DNA of 64,000 nucleotides from Durusdinium trenchii (GCA_963970005.1 CAXAMN010025706.1:174607-238606); one strand, 5' to 3'; shown: positions 11,459 through 22,908, counted from the first letter of the stretch. Numbers and translations are program-made. Notes: generated by a model not told the origin, from the sequence alone.

Positions 11459-11628
11459 GGCTAGTCAGCTAAAGCCTGAAGCAAACAAAGGTTGATGTCG
11501 CCTGCACTGTTCAGGACTGCTCTGCTAGTCATAGAAGTGTGTGCATTCATGGCATGTTTGGCTCGTGAAAGGCCTTTGGAACACATCGCCCCTAAAAACA
11601 ATTCATATTGAGCCATGCTAAGTCTCGC

Positions 11629-12058
11629 TCAAAAGCGTACGTCTCGTTTCGCCAAGTCTCCAGAAGCAAAGGCGGAGCCTGAAACACTCGTGCCCATGAA
11701 ACACTTGGCAGGAAGACTCCCACATCTTCTTCCCATCTCGGTTGACCGGTCGGCTGAAACAATCAACCTGACAAGGGCCGAATGGAAAGAGAACACACGA
11801 ACAGCGGAATGTGCGGCCTCCCACTGTGATGAAACCTGGCTCCAGTCCAAGTCAGCAGGGACTTCTGATTTCCTTGGCTTCGATGATTCCACATGATACA
11901 GTGAAGAAGCGAAGGGCCTTGCACACTTGGAAGTCATAATTCAACAAGTGGAAGTCATTGAACATGATCTTAGTTCCACACTTCGCCAACTCCTTCCCCT
12001 CCTTCTTTGTGGTGGTTTCAGCAGTTGAAGTCGAAGTACTGGTTGCCTGCATCACCAC
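11629..12058 (-). CDS. Possible small exons upstream of the DIS3L2-like gene
   Basis: Two minus-strand stretches look weakly coding: SEVPADLDWSQVSSQWEAAH around 11840-11890 and KIMFNDFHLLNYDFQVCKAL around 11920-11980. Both are open but lack a recognised motif, and I could not join them with consensus splice sites. They may be 5' leader sequence or part of a separate gene. Confidence 0.25.
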
Positions 12059-13322
12059 GCCTGGCGCATTATGGCCAACAGATTCCCGAGCGTGATGCCA
12101 TCATGTCGATCTTGCTTTCCTCCGTGGAAGCATTCGACCCACTTAAGTTTGCAATATCACATTATCACATCATGGTGATAGAATAAATCCATGCATGCAA
12201 ATTCCTTCATCTCCATGTGTGCCCAATGTGTCGCACTGAGGCCCCGTGCAGTTGCTCCCCTTGCGGCGGCCAGCTTTCGCACTGCCTAAGTTGTGCTCGC
12301 TTTTCCACTGACTGTTAGCGACCGAGGTGAAACAATGCCAAAGTCAAGGGTGCAAGGTACGCAAAACTTGAAGCTCATGCTTGCAAGGCAACCTCTAAGT
12401 CCTTGTGCAAGCTGTGCATGACAGTATGGCTGATTATTCAGTTCTCCGACATTCTCCAAGTAGTGTTGAGACAAACTGGCCATCGGGTCGTTGGGTCAGC
12501 TTGCTTGACCCCGTTCAAACGCTTGCTTCAAGCACACAAATTCCTAGCTTTCCTGCAGGCAGCACCGAGGTCAAAAGAAGAAAAAGAACCCCATGATCCG
12601 GTTTATCCACCTGGCCAACCCAACGAGTCCCCTGCCAATTTCGTAACACTCAAGACTCAAGCCAAGTGCAAAGCCGATCACCCTGCTCACCAACGTGGAA
12701 CCCAAGCTACTTTACTGGGCGTCCAACACCTGAGAGTCCCCACTGAGGTGTCTTCGACCCGCCAAGGCAAGTACACCCAAGCCCAGGCCAAAACTGGAGA
12801 TGAATGCGATACAGAATCAAAACTAGCTCGCGGTCTCAGACCACTGAGAGCTTGATTCAAAGTCAAAGTCACAGAATGAACACATGTCACAAAGTGTTCG
12901 ATGCTCAAAACTAGACGTTCGAAGCATATATTTACTAATAAATTTTAACATAATTCAACTATTTGGATATATTTAGACCTGCAAGCAAAGATCAAGTCTG
13001 AACTCCGTACTAAGCTTCAAAGACATGATGCGCCTGCGAGAGCTAGTAGCTAGTGCAGTAAGGAATTCACTGGTGTATTCTGACTCTTTTCGCTTCAATA
13101 ATTTCATACAGTATGATTTCTTTCCTTTCTCAGATCCAAGAGGGGAAAGCTTCAGCAACAGGCAAAGGCTGAAGGAAACGGAACGTCAAATCGACCAAAC
13201 ATGGCCTGAGACTGTGAGAGCCGGACTGCTCCTGGTCTCACAATGGATGGACATGAGTTCACAGATTAGGCTTGTGTTGCTTTAGTGACAAAGTCTCACA
13301 TAAATTGAACCAATTGCATCTA
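12059..13322. other. Unassigned stretch
   Basis: Open frames exist on both strands (a 150-codon plus-strand frame at 12403-12855 is the longest), but their composition is unlike the confident genes and no splice context or motif supports them. AT-rich between about 12930 and 12975. Confidence 0.35.
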
Positions 13323-13860
13323 CTACGACAAAGGCTCACTGATGCACAACTCCTCTGACACCAGTGAAAATGCCGGCAGGGCAGGCCTGAGTGAGATTGA
13401 AGTCATTTGCTGGGTCTTCCAGTCTTCCAAATTACTGGCTATCGGAGCTAGGAGCCCAACTTGCTGGTGATTGCAAATGTGGACGGGGCATGAGAAGGTT
13501 GCTGACTCTGCCTGGCACATCAACAGCTTCAAGCTGTGAAACTTCATGAAAGTTTATGGACAGTGGATGTGGCTGAAAAGCCGCCACCACCACCACCACC
13601 ACCACTGAACAATTAACAGGAATTTACAGCCGCACTATGGTTCAAAGGCCTCATTCTCGAGCACAAAACAGAAACACATGTTGCACATGGCCGCACATCC
13701 ACAAAACACGGGCTGACATGTGGCCCTCTGACAGGTGAACTGAGTCGACCCGTCTCGGCCTCAAAGTGACAAAGGCATTGGGCAAAATCGCCATGGCCTC
13801 GCATAGCACACCCACATTGAGCAGCAGAAACACATTGACATGAAGAAAACTATATTCTAT
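13323..13860 (-). CDS. Two possible exons, the second Cys-rich
   Basis: The frame at 13323-13547 contains LLAPIASNLEDWKTQQ. The frame at 13613-13860 is rich in cysteine (CQCVSAAQCGCAMRG, then FAQCLCHF and CATCVSVLC) and ends with TAA. The spaced cysteines suggest a secreted or metal-binding domain, but no family is recognised. A CCA trinucleotide run of about eight units lies between them (about 13580-13606). Confidence 0.3.
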
Positions 13861-14146
13861 AATATTATATAGACCTTTGACCTTTCTTTCTTTTCTTTTT
13901 TATTTGTTTCTAATTTATAGCAATGGCCTCCAACCTAATTGAATATACTATATACAACACATGAAGGCATTGTGCAGTCATCCTGGACCTGCGAATGTAG
14001 CGAAACGAAAGCGAGCGTCCAGCTTATCAAACCTGACATCCTTCGTGCCATAGCATCACCCATTCCACCACGCAACTCTTGTACAACAAACAATAACAAA
14101 CATCACAGGATTTTTGCACCATGTAATTATACACCTCCCCTTCATG
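13861..14146. other. Spacer with a solo minisatellite unit
   Basis: T-rich intergenic or intronic sequence. At 13918-13942 it carries one reverse copy of the GGAGGCCATTGCTAT unit that is tandemly repeated at 34.2-35.1 kb. No gene seen. Confidence 0.5.
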
Positions 14147-14410
14147 TCACCCAGACCCTGACTTCTGGTTTTTGGAACTTGTCGCACATCGATGTGAGAA
14201 CTGCCATCCTTTCTTCAGGGGGACGACCTCGAGCGCTGCGTTATACACATTCAACTTCCGACCAACATCGGTTTGCCACCGTATCTTGTTGGTCTGTTCG
14301 TCTGCGCACGCGTTCTGTGTATGGTTTAAGTGACGTGCCCGCCGGAAGGCACCACACCGGGGGAGTCTATGATACCAATCCATAGTCGCGCATGGACGTC
14401 CACCGACCAC
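14147..14410 (-). CDS. Putative exon, basic protein
   Basis: The minus frame contains MDWYHRLPRCGAFRRARHLN and then KIRWQTDVGRKLNVYNAALE. It is basic and soluble-looking. An overlapping 148-codon plus-strand frame competes, but its composition is less protein-like. No family recognised. Confidence 0.35.
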   Translation of the reverse strand: MVGGRPCATMDWYHRLPRCGAFRRARHLNHTQNACADEQTNKIRWQTDVGRKLNVYNAALEVVPLKKGWQFSHRCATSSKNQKSGSG

Positions 14411-14648
14411 CTCTGCCAGACTTTCTGGCCATAAAAGTCTTCTAATTCGAGTGTAATAATCACATCGTTTGCAAAACAGCTTCAGCGAAGCCTATCGGTG
14501 GGTTTCAGAATGAACAACGGTTGCTGGGACATATCTACAAAGGACCAAGAAATGACCAGGAGTGCGCAAAGCTTGTTCAAGTACGCTTCAACTTGGCTGC
14601 ACACTCTGAGACTCTAAGATTGGCACTAGAGCCACGAGCTCGCAGCTA

Positions 14649-14891
14649 TCAGCTGCGCCAGTTCACGTCCTCGTTTGTCTTGGTCTTGATCATACCATCT
14701 GGTGATTGTGGGAATTTGTTTTGCCGCTTGTGCTGAAAACTTGTTGCTGTCGCTACATGGTAGGTTGCAATATGTTGTAATGCTTCACAACGGTGTGACA
14801 TCCATGGCGTTGCTTTCTCAAACCTCTGCAGCATTTGAGCAATTCCAAGGAAGCAATGCTTTTGCTGGACACGGGGCTGGGCAACAGGCAT
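14649..14891 (-). CDS. Putative exon, unknown product
   Basis: An 80-codon minus frame containing CFLGIAQMLQRFEKATPWMS and ending in KTKTNEDVNWRS with a stop. It could be a terminal exon. No motif recognised. Confidence 0.3.
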   Translation of the reverse strand: MPVAQPRVQQKHCFLGIAQMLQRFEKATPWMSHRCEALQHIATYHVATATSFQHKRQNKFPQSPDGMIKTKTNEDVNWRS

Positions 14892-15025
14892 AACATATCG
14901 CTTATGGCTTATGACTGTCTATCTGGGTAATTATGTCATTTTCGAGGTAGTGACAATCGGGTACAACGTGAAACTAGACATTTACGGAAATAATGCGAAA
15001 CAAAAGCAACGCAACTTGAACATCA

Positions 15026-15390
15026 TGCTATCTTGGAGAGTCCATGTTTGTGTGGGCAACAGTCTCGCGTGGTTTGCGACACAGCTTCAGTCTTTTCATC
15101 AATGTGAAGCAGTGTCTCAGGCGCGGTTTTGTCGCAAGCCTGCAAACATTTGGCGCGAACTTCGCTGGACCAAGTCCGCTGACTCTCCAAGGGCCATTCA
15201 ACACTCGTGACAAGTTTGCATTTGGCTACCAGAACTTCTCTCATAGAAACAATGCAAGGATCCTGTTATCACTATTAGGAGGGAGGCCATTGCTATTAGG
15301 TGGCAGGCCTGGGATTGCAGTGCTTTCATATTTTCCTCAATCTCTTGCCTTGCTTGCGGGGCGGCATGGAAGCCAGGAAAACCATCCAAC
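15026..15390 (-). CDS. Exon pair of an unnamed minus-strand gene
   Basis: Upstream part: FHAAPQARQEIEENMKALQS, just before a repeat-derived stretch (15268-15310) of the 21-bp minisatellite family. Downstream part: REVLVAKCKLVTSVEWPLES and KTAPETLLHIDEKTEAVSQT. Both look coding and helical. The repeat lies in or at the edge of the intervening intron. Function unknown. Confidence 0.4.
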
Positions 15391-15400
15391 CCCCGTGTCT

Positions 15401-16027
15401 CTTCGACGCTTCGACATATGCACTTTATACATTCTTATCATATCTTATCATGTCTTCCATTGTTTTGCAATCGTGGCATCTATATAAACATTGCACGACT
15501 TCAGCATGCACAGCATTCATCTCATGATTTGGCATTCTTGAAGGCTGGCAACGTGGATCCAACAGGTGCTCTGCTTCGAGTCGTACGGCCATACTCGGAA
15601 TCTAGACAAGACGCTGAACCTTGACCGGTCCGGTGACCACGGGTGGGTGAACCTCAGGTTCTGCTCACAGCTGTTGAACAGAGTATTTCCGAAGATCGAC
15701 TTGTTGACACGACATTTTCACTCGTATTTTCACTATATAGTCATCCAAGTCAAAGCAAGTACATTATATATCTGTACATGTCCTGTTGAATCTACAAAGG
15801 CTGTTGATTCGCGTTGCCTGAACATCTTCTTGCCCTGAATCTTCTTGCACAAGACCTTCATGCAGTGCATCTTCCATCTCGTAGGTTGAAAAGGTGAGTT
15901 TCACCTGGCTGAACTTGGGGAGGCTTCAGTGAGAGTACATCGTACTACAGCTGCTGATAGTTGCAGTCTCAAGATTTGGCTTATCATGGGACAAAACCAA
16001 GTGAAATAATTACCTACGTTGTGTCAA
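15401..16027. other. Unassigned stretch
   Basis: No supported gene. Short open frames on both strands and a few TA-rich tracts. It lies just downstream (minus sense) of the multi-exon gene at 16.0-17.3 kb and may contain its 3' end. Confidence 0.35.
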
Positions 16028-17345
16028 GTAGCCTCAGTATCCTCTGGGTCGGGTTGTTCATCCAAAAGCTGCTCGAAACGTGGGAGCTGATCCAGTAGCT
16101 TTTCCTGGGAGTTGGCTGACTTGCACAACATCAAGTCAAACTTGAAGAAAGGGCATGGCATGTACGCCAGGAAGTGACATATTCCGTATCCAAGGTCATG
16201 GACAAGACAGTGTACAAGACAAGCGCACATTCACAAGGAAAAAGATTCGGTCCTCCTCCTTCTGCAACTCGAGCCACGTTTTTGTGTCCAACTGGCTCTC
16301 CTTCGAACAAACTAAGAACGATGTTACCTTGCTCCAGAACAGCCTTCATACCCCATTCTGTTCTAGTTCATGTGGCAACAAACATCGGTGCTAAATACAG
16401 CAGTCGAACGCTAGGTAATCTTTGAATGCACAACGGGAATCACGGTCCCTGCGTGAGGGAGGTGCATCTGGAATGCCATCTGCATCAGGTCTGTGCTCAG
16501 ATCGATATGTCGGAGGATTCGAGCCTCAAAGAAACCAACTACTTTCACACACACACACACGTACTGAAATGCATTCATATGCAAGAACCCAGGGGCCGTG
16601 AAAAATAATGCCAAAGTTTGACGAAAAGCCTTGCCGTTTCAATTGCATCCTTTGATTTCTCGACCATGATTTTCTTGCCTGCATACTTTACATTATCAAA
16701 AGGGTCGGCCACCTGCCATTTCCAACACTGTCAACCTATCAAGTGACAACATATTTTGATGCAAGCTGGCGATGTTCTGTTAACATTCATTCTTTCTCCG
16801 TCCCTCTTGTTTTGCACATGCCGACACAACCTTCCACCTTTGGTTGGCAGGCTCCCACATTCTCCAACTCCGAGTGTTCATCACGAAGGCGCTTGCAGCA
16901 AGGATCTGCACCAGGTCTGGCCAGGGTCGTGAATTGAATTGGTCCTCTCAAAATTAGGTGATGACCGCCATGGCCGTTGTCAGCGCAAAGCGATTGCTGT
17001 CTGGCCAAGAAAGAGCCAGCTTCATTCTAACTGCTACAGTAGTATAGGTCCATTGTTTGGAGGATTTCAGGTCCGTCATCTAATTCGGTGTTGGTCCCAT
17101 TGTTGCGAGACATTTTGTTCAACTTTCTGGTCACATATTACTACTAAGTTCCAGCATGTTTCCGCAAGTACAGGCATTCCACACATCATTCCCGGATTGA
17201 GGCTACATGCTCTGCAGTGAGAGTATGCAAGTCCCTTTTTGCAAAAACCATCTCCTCTTTAGGCTCACTGAGGTCCAGAAGATCTTCTGCTGGATTCACA
17301 GGTGGAGAGCCATCACAAGTGCTGACTTTAGGCACTCCTCCAGCG
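16028..17345 (-). CDS. Multi-exon gene of unknown function, many small exons
   Basis: At least six short coding stretches share one strand. In gene order: NPAEDLLDLSEPKEEMVFAK (donor GAGCAT|GTAGCC at 17207/17206); NNGTNTELDDGPEILQTMDL after acceptor GACCAG (17127); GADPCCKRLRDEHSELENV (donor CCAAAG|GTGGAA at 16838); ADPFDNVKYAGKKIMVEKSK (from 16712, acceptor ATGGCAG); ILRHIDLSTDLMQMAFQMHL (about 16530-16425); GNIVLSLFEGEPVGHKNVAR (about 16360-16245); and a terminal DLMLCKSANSQEKLLDQLPR ending EDTEAT and TGA. The GADPCC and ADPFDN exons join in phase 0. Several other junctions are unresolved and one may use a GC donor. The protein looks soluble and acidic at its end. No family recognised. Confidence 0.55.
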
Positions 17346-17394
17346 GACCGCAGTCATCAAGTGAAGTCAAGTGCAATTTGAAGTCAATTTAATG

Positions 17395-17880
17395 TTGGAT
17401 CCTGATTAGTAAACGGGTCTTTACAATGCTGAATGTGTCAACCATAATTCTGACCACCAGGTTTGTTTTAAGGGTCCTCTATTGTGCGATATATATAACT
17501 TTGTTTCTTCGGGATCCTATTTTTTTACTATCTGAAAAACAATTAATAGGGTGCCAAATCCTTCAGAGACCTGTGGATACTACTAAGCCAATGACTGGCT
17601 TGCTGAGATTTTTGATCTATATAGGTTTCTCTAGTTTTTCTTCGAAACTGACGGCTTCCCAAAGCCATCGATTCCCTACTCAATCCTTTTTGTAAAGATT
17701 GCTCCTAAACAAATTTTCAAGGTAGTAGACCAGGAAGGCCCCTGATCCTCAATAATAAATTTGCTTTAAGGGTCCTCAAGTGTGTACAGTTTTTTCCTCA
17801 GCAAAATAAAGAACAATACTACTAAGCCAATGGCTGGCCTGCTGAGAGTATTGATAAGTATAAGTTTCAGTAATTAGTAT
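17395..17880. repeat. Diverged direct duplication
   Basis: Two roughly 170-bp segments share order and wording: TTTAAGGGTCCTC at about 17468 and 17769, then ATACTACTAAGCCAATG followed by GGC and TGCTGAGA at about 17578 and 17817. Offsets of 240-300 bp indicate an old duplication with indels. No gene seen; probably intronic or intergenic. Confidence 0.5.
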
Positions 17881-18029
17881 AAAAGGATTGCTGAGAATAT
17901 CTAATTACAAAGGAAAATGACTACTATCAATTACAAAAGGAATCCTCCCAGGAGCCCAAGTTTGTTTTGGTGGTATTTTATCATAGTGGATCCCCTATTT
18001 GTTTAGAGGGGGGACCCCCTTTTACTAAT

Positions 18030-18085
18030 CAGTATCCAACATTACTAGCGATGGCCTCCAACCTGCTAACAATGGCCTCCAGAAC
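18030..18085. repeat. Solo units of the 21-bp minisatellite family
   Basis: Reverse copies of the GGAGGCCATCGCTAGT unit lie back to back at 18044-18082. Single or double units occur also near 6897, 15268, 22660, 26450, 41455, 44512 and 61618. Confidence 0.7.
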
Positions 18086-18451
18086 AAAATACCAATACAA
18101 CATAATACAATTTTTAATGCAACACAACTGAACTCATTTTTCTTCTTACCCATCGTAGCATCTGCCTCGGTCGCCGTCGAAAAGAAATCCCGTGTTGCTT
18201 GGTACAGTAGCAATGGGACGGTCATGAATCATCCAATTGTATGCACATATTATGTACGTATATATATATACACAATTTGTGTGTAGATACTTATTACAGC
18301 ACTTTCTAACATTGAAAGAGCTTTGGAGGGAGGACATTCAGGGAAATTTGACCAAGCAAACGCATGCACTCACGGGTCTCTTCAAGCGCTTGTGGGCTTG
18401 TACAGGAAAGACAAACTTATGTCCTGGCAGTGCAAAACAAATTATATGATA

Positions 18452-18916
18452 TTATATGTATAGTCCACTTGCATCTGGCACTTGCGACATCTGCGGAAAC
18501 CAGTCAAACAACTCACTTTCATTGCTCGCACCTGAGGGACTCGATGCCACCTCTGAGAAAGTGCACTCTTTCCTTGGTCCCAAAGCTGTTGGGTGCTTTG
18601 AGGGTGCTTCTGGTGCCTCGGAGTCTTCTTGGAAAGTGGGTCGTGGGTCAAGACCCTGCATTTCAGATGAAGTTCCAGGTTCCAATCTAACATGATGAGA
18701 ATGTAGACGTTAAACCTACCACAGAATGGGGGTTTCACTCTCACAGTGTCTTCTTGGTAGGGGGTTGTACATAACATAGGCATGGTCGGTCACCATAGTC
18801 CGCGGGAAAATGGGTGTCTCTTCGCTCCACCAAACCACATCCAGCTTCGGAGGCGTCTGTGCCGGTGGCCGAATCCGAGGCACCAGTCGTGGTGCCTTGG
18901 GACTCTGAGGCACCAC
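18452..18916 (-). CDS. Possible exons, Ser/Pro/Glu-rich product
   Basis: The minus frame at 18452-18685 contains FQEDSEAPEAPSKHPTALG and ESELFDWFPQMSQVPDA, a low-complexity acidic stretch. A second frame at 18740-18916 contains PPKLDVVWWSEETPIFPRTM. Splicing between them is not resolved, and the plus strand is also partly open here. No family recognised. Confidence 0.3.
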
Positions 18917-18935
18917 GCCTAGGTGCGGATCAGAA

Positions 18936-18983
18936 ACTAGTAGCGTCCTTGTTCCTAGTAGCGATGCCAGGAGCCTCTAATAG
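18936..18983 (+). repeat. CCTAGTAG-type repeat, copy 5 (left of gap)
   Basis: Cores with linkers CGTCCTTGTTC and CGATGCCAGGAGCC run straight into the N gap. The array continues on the far side of the gap. Confidence 0.8.
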
Positions 18984-19383
18984 NNNNNNNNNNNNNNNNN
19001 NNNNNNNNNNNNNNNNNNNNNNNNNNNNNNNNNNNNNNNNNNNNNNNNNNNNNNNNNNNNNNNNNNNNNNNNNNNNNNNNNNNNNNNNNNNNNNNNNNNN
19101 NNNNNNNNNNNNNNNNNNNNNNNNNNNNNNNNNNNNNNNNNNNNNNNNNNNNNNNNNNNNNNNNNNNNNNNNNNNNNNNNNNNNNNNNNNNNNNNNNNNN
19201 NNNNNNNNNNNNNNNNNNNNNNNNNNNNNNNNNNNNNNNNNNNNNNNNNNNNNNNNNNNNNNNNNNNNNNNNNNNNNNNNNNNNNNNNNNNNNNNNNNNN
19301 NNNNNNNNNNNNNNNNNNNNNNNNNNNNNNNNNNNNNNNNNNNNNNNNNNNNNNNNNNNNNNNNNNNNNNNNNNNNNNNNNNN
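18984..19383. other. Assembly gap (400 N)
   Basis: Exactly 400 unknown bases. Both edges lie inside the same CCTAGTAG-type array, so the break was probably caused by this repeat and the true length is unknown. Confidence 0.98.
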
Positions 19384-19530
19384 TCCTTGTTCCTAGTAGC
19401 GATGCCAGGAGCCCCTAGTAGCTTCTTGTTGCTACTAGTAAGGCACTTGTTACTAGAAGCGATGCACTTGTTCCTAGTAGCGTCCTTGTTCCTAGTAAGG
19501 CCAGGAGCCCCTAATAGCGTTCTTGGTCGT
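19384..19530 (+). repeat. CCTAGTAG-type repeat, copy 5 (right of gap)
   Basis: At least seven cores with linkers CGATGCCAGGAGCCC, CTTCTTGTTGCTA, TAAGGCACTTGTTA and CGTCCTTGTTC. Together with the left half this is the longest array of the family in the window. Confidence 0.85.
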
Positions 19531-20249
19531 CATTTCACTCATGAATTGTGAATCTTTAAGCATGGATGGTGGTAGTCGCACAGCTTGGGGAGCCTGAAAG
19601 AAAACCAAACGAAGCAAGCCAAAACGCAAAACATTCAAACAGAGGATATCCTCCAATATCCTGGAGGACCTGAGCTCCAAGGAACTTGCGCTGAGTTTCT
19701 TCTAAAATTAAGAGATGGAGTCCAGCCAACCGCTGAGGGTGGCTTTTTTTTCGTGATTTCGGAGTAGGAGTTGGAGCAAACGAAAAGCAATCTCAGAGTG
19801 CAGGATAGGGGACAAGTCAAAAAAACGGTGAGCGGAAAGGTGAGCAGAAAGCGATCCAAAGGTGATTTGATTGAACTATTTGGATAGCAAAAACAAGAAG
19901 TCAAAACAAAGGTGATCAAAATGTGATCAAAAACGCAATCCAGAATCGAAACCTAACATATAAACGTCATGTGTCGTTTCGGGAGGCGCTTCACAATATG
20001 TCAGTAGTATGCTCGCTATTTTCTTACTATTTTCTTGCTATTTGCTCACTATTTTCCTGTCCATGATTCCATGATTTGCTTTCCTATGTCTCCGCAATCA
20101 CTTTTTGATTGCTTTTTTTCACATGTTGCACGAACACCCCAACCTATGTTCACTATTTTCTTGCTGAGTTCTTACTCAGGACTCAGGACCTCACAAAGAC
20201 AAATCTACATTTCCAGTGGTTGCCTGTCGTCGCAAGTCTTAATTCTAGA

Positions 20250-21420
20250 AAGAAACATGTTTCCTTCTGCGAGTCAAGGCCACCTGGTCGCCATTGACTG
20301 ATTGGGATTCGACCCGAGCTCTGCCGCAGCGAGTGCATGTGGGCCTCTGGAGGTCCCACATCTGTCCGGAGCCTGGCAAGAAGACTGGGAAGACCTAGCA
20401 ATGCTTGGTCCCACTTAGGAGCCTCTACTGTTCTAAGAATCTCACACACACACATATTTTTCCCCTCTCTCTCTCTCTACTTTTCATCGACTCCGAGGTA
20501 ATAAAGCTCAAAAAGGTGACCGCGTTCTTGAACCATCATCCACCCACCAAACGCTCATACGCTCATGCGGTGCATCCTGTACAAGGTTCTGGTTGTGGAA
20601 GGCTCTTTTTCGACGAGGTGGCAGGAAGGTTGATGCAAAATTAGGAACAATGGATGAAATAAAGCAAGGAAAAGGGGTTGGATCAATGATCAAAGATAGG
20701 ACAACTTCAGGCTAGCTCGATAAGCTGAGGCATTGCACCCAGGCATGGCTGGTGATGGTTGACAGTCCCTACAAACATACAATGAACGACATGAGCACTT
20801 CGCTTTCCAGTTCGCTTCCGGCCTGCGCCACTTGGACTCAAACTCTTCTCGAAAGCTAGAGGGATCCTCTTTTCGACGAACCTGCAGATCCGCTTTGGAA
20901 CCAACGGCGCCTTTGATTTGGCAATCTTTCAACTTTTACATTTTCTCAAACCATCGTAAGCAAGATCAGCCTTGCCAGCACTTCCTTCAAGCCGGACTTT
21001 CTGTGCAATTGGCACATTCTCGGCAGTGGAGAAAGAGAGCCAGCCGACAAAACCATCGCCAGTGCGCACTTGAGCTCGTCGGCCAACCTGTATGAAGAAT
21101 TGACAGAATCGCTGTGGCGGGCAAAGCATTCAAACCAAAGACAAGCATAAAACATAATAAAACTCAACAAAAGAACAGAAAAACACACACTTGCCACATC
21201 TTGCCACTTCCTCTGGGTGCCTCTTGCAAAAGAAGCACTCTCTCGCCACGATGCACCAAGGCAATCTCGGGGGAGGTCATTTCATAGCCCTCCCGAAGCA
21301 TAGCGCCTCCCTGAAACCTTGGTGAAGAAACATAAAAGTTACGACAACACAAACACATAAGACTCATAAGACAATACAATATACAAAAAGGATCAAAAAT
21401 GAAGATGTTTGGCAACCTTT
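20250..21420 (-). CDS. Exon group with SH3-like barrel repeats (unnamed gene)
   Basis: Upstream exon: MLREGYEMTSPEIALVHRGE, then RVLLLQEAPRGSGKMWQ before a donor-like GTGTGTG. Next: AQVRTGDGFVGWLSFSTAEN and IAQKVRLEGSAGKADLAYDG. The pattern (an acidic EMTSPE, a GERV strand, then RVRT-like GDGFVGWLS) resembles SH3-like or MIB-type beta-barrel repeats common in dinoflagellate proteins; this is my inference. Further down come FREEFESKWRRPEANWKAKC (about 20780-20900) and QALLGLPSLLARLRTDVGPP (about 20300-20420). Junctions are only partly resolved. Confidence 0.42.
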
Positions 21421-21475
21421 AATAAGGAATAGAGGAGGCTCCTTATTAAGGCTGGCCCAACACCATACATTTCTT

Positions 21476-22200
21476 CTAAAATCTTTTATCACTACTGTAT
21501 ATTCTTTTTGAATCAAGCGTTTCATCCTGTAGCAAGTATCCCCCTGCCGCGGATAGGAGGGTCCACTTGGTCCTATCCATTGGTGTCTTGCACCGCATCG
21601 GCAGTCGGTACGAGTATTGTCGGTCAGGTTTTGATGTCGAGGTGCACCACCTCCAACTGTGTGGTCCCTTGACAGGGCCACAGCCATCTGCGGAAGGCCT
21701 CCCACTGCTTCGACAGCCACAGGAGTGCTTGAAGGCCTCCCCACACACACACACACAGAACTACAGGCAATGCCACTCTGTAAGGTCAAAGGCACGTGTC
21801 TCTCAGTAGATCAATCAATCGTATTGCGCACTAGACAGGATCGCACATCTCCAAACTCTTTGTTTCTACAGTAGATAGATTGATATTTGCCACCTGACAG
21901 CTTGTTCAAACGTCGTGCCGGCCTGGGCTCTCTGCTGGCTGTTCCGGCATGGTGCCATACTTTGACCATGCTTGGTGTATACAAAGCAAGCCCTTTTGGG
22001 CAGCTCAGAAAGGTTATTTTTGCATTCCTCATCTATGGGACAGCGGGGGAACCTGGTAGGCATACGTATCTTTACTGCCTTTCTGCATGGGGTTGGCCAC
22101 AGTTGGTAGGATATTTTCACACAGAACCTTTGAAAATAAACTGAAAAACACATGTCATACACGTTCAGCACTACCCAACAGTCTGCAGTGTACGCTGACC
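21476..22200 (-). CDS. Further exons, probably of the same or the adjacent gene
   Basis: Minus-strand stretches that look coding: PMRCKTPMDRTKWTLLSAAG (about 21540-21600), LALYTPSMVKVWHHAGTASR (about 21930-21990) and RFPRCPIDEECKNNLSELPK (about 22000-22060). A TG repeat in the sense direction (21741-21757) separates two of them. No named family. Confidence 0.33.
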
Positions 22201-22209
22201 AAGTCATTC

Positions 22210-22817
22210 ATTTGCCGATGCTTTGATGTTTCATGGCAGTCAACCTTTCAGCAATAACACCGGAAGGGTGATCTCAATGCCTGCATACCAGGAAACAACC
22301 AGTACTCAGCAAGGCTAGAACATCAGCTTTTCATCCACAAGCTGGCTTCAGCCACAGAAGCAGAGGAGATCAATGGATACTTTTCTCGCTCTGACGGCAC
22401 TTGTCATCTCGTATGAACCACAGCCATCAGTCAACCAACTCGAACTTGATGGCCTCGAGTGCTTCACAGGCCCACGGGCATTGTTGAATACAATCGTATT
22501 TGCGGGTCACTTTGGGCATCGAATCTTTGTGCTATTTAATTATATGTGTTTGCCGTGCTTGCCATTGTTTACCACACCAGAGGCCTCCAGGCTTGCAATA
22601 GTTGTCAAGTTGCTTGCTTTCGAGCAACAGGGACCAAACAAGACTTCTAGTGATCACGCTATTAGATTGGAGGCCATCGCTCTTAGGTTTCTTATATAAG
22701 TCTTTTTCTATAAGGGATCCGAGCCTTCTTGGCGTAGCCGTCTCGATGCTTGGGCTTTGCCACATGAGGGCTAGGGACAGGGTCTCAGAGCATGACATGA
22801 GATTGCTTTCTGATTCA
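22210..22817. other. Mostly unassigned
   Basis: A short minus stretch GSYEMTSAVRARKVSIDLLC (about 22345-22420) repeats the YEMTS wording of the SH3-like exons and may be another exon of that gene. A solo minisatellite unit lies at 22660-22690. Nothing else is supported. Confidence 0.35.
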
Positions 22818-22908
22818 TAGCCATTAGGAGCAAGGATGCCACTAGGGGCTCCTGGCCAGAAGCTACTAGGAACAAAGGGCATCGCTACTAGGAGCAAGGA
22901 ATATAGCA
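22818..22908 (-). repeat. CCTAGTAG-type repeat, copy 6
   Basis: Reverse orientation. Cores CTACTAGG with linkers GAGCAAGGATGC, GGCTCCTGGCCAGAAG and AACAAAGGGCATCG. Confidence 0.8.

Noticed and set aside
12403-12855. A 150-codon plus-strand frame
   Set aside because: Composition and lack of motif or splice context suggest a chance frame; its strand also differs from its neighbours.
13939-14385. A 148-codon plus-strand frame
   Set aside because: It overlaps a more protein-like minus-strand frame and has no recognisable motif.
20295-20330. Reverse B-box-like sequence (GGGTCGAATCCC)
   Set aside because: No five-base T-stem and no A-box at the right distance; it lies in a stretch that also reads as coding.
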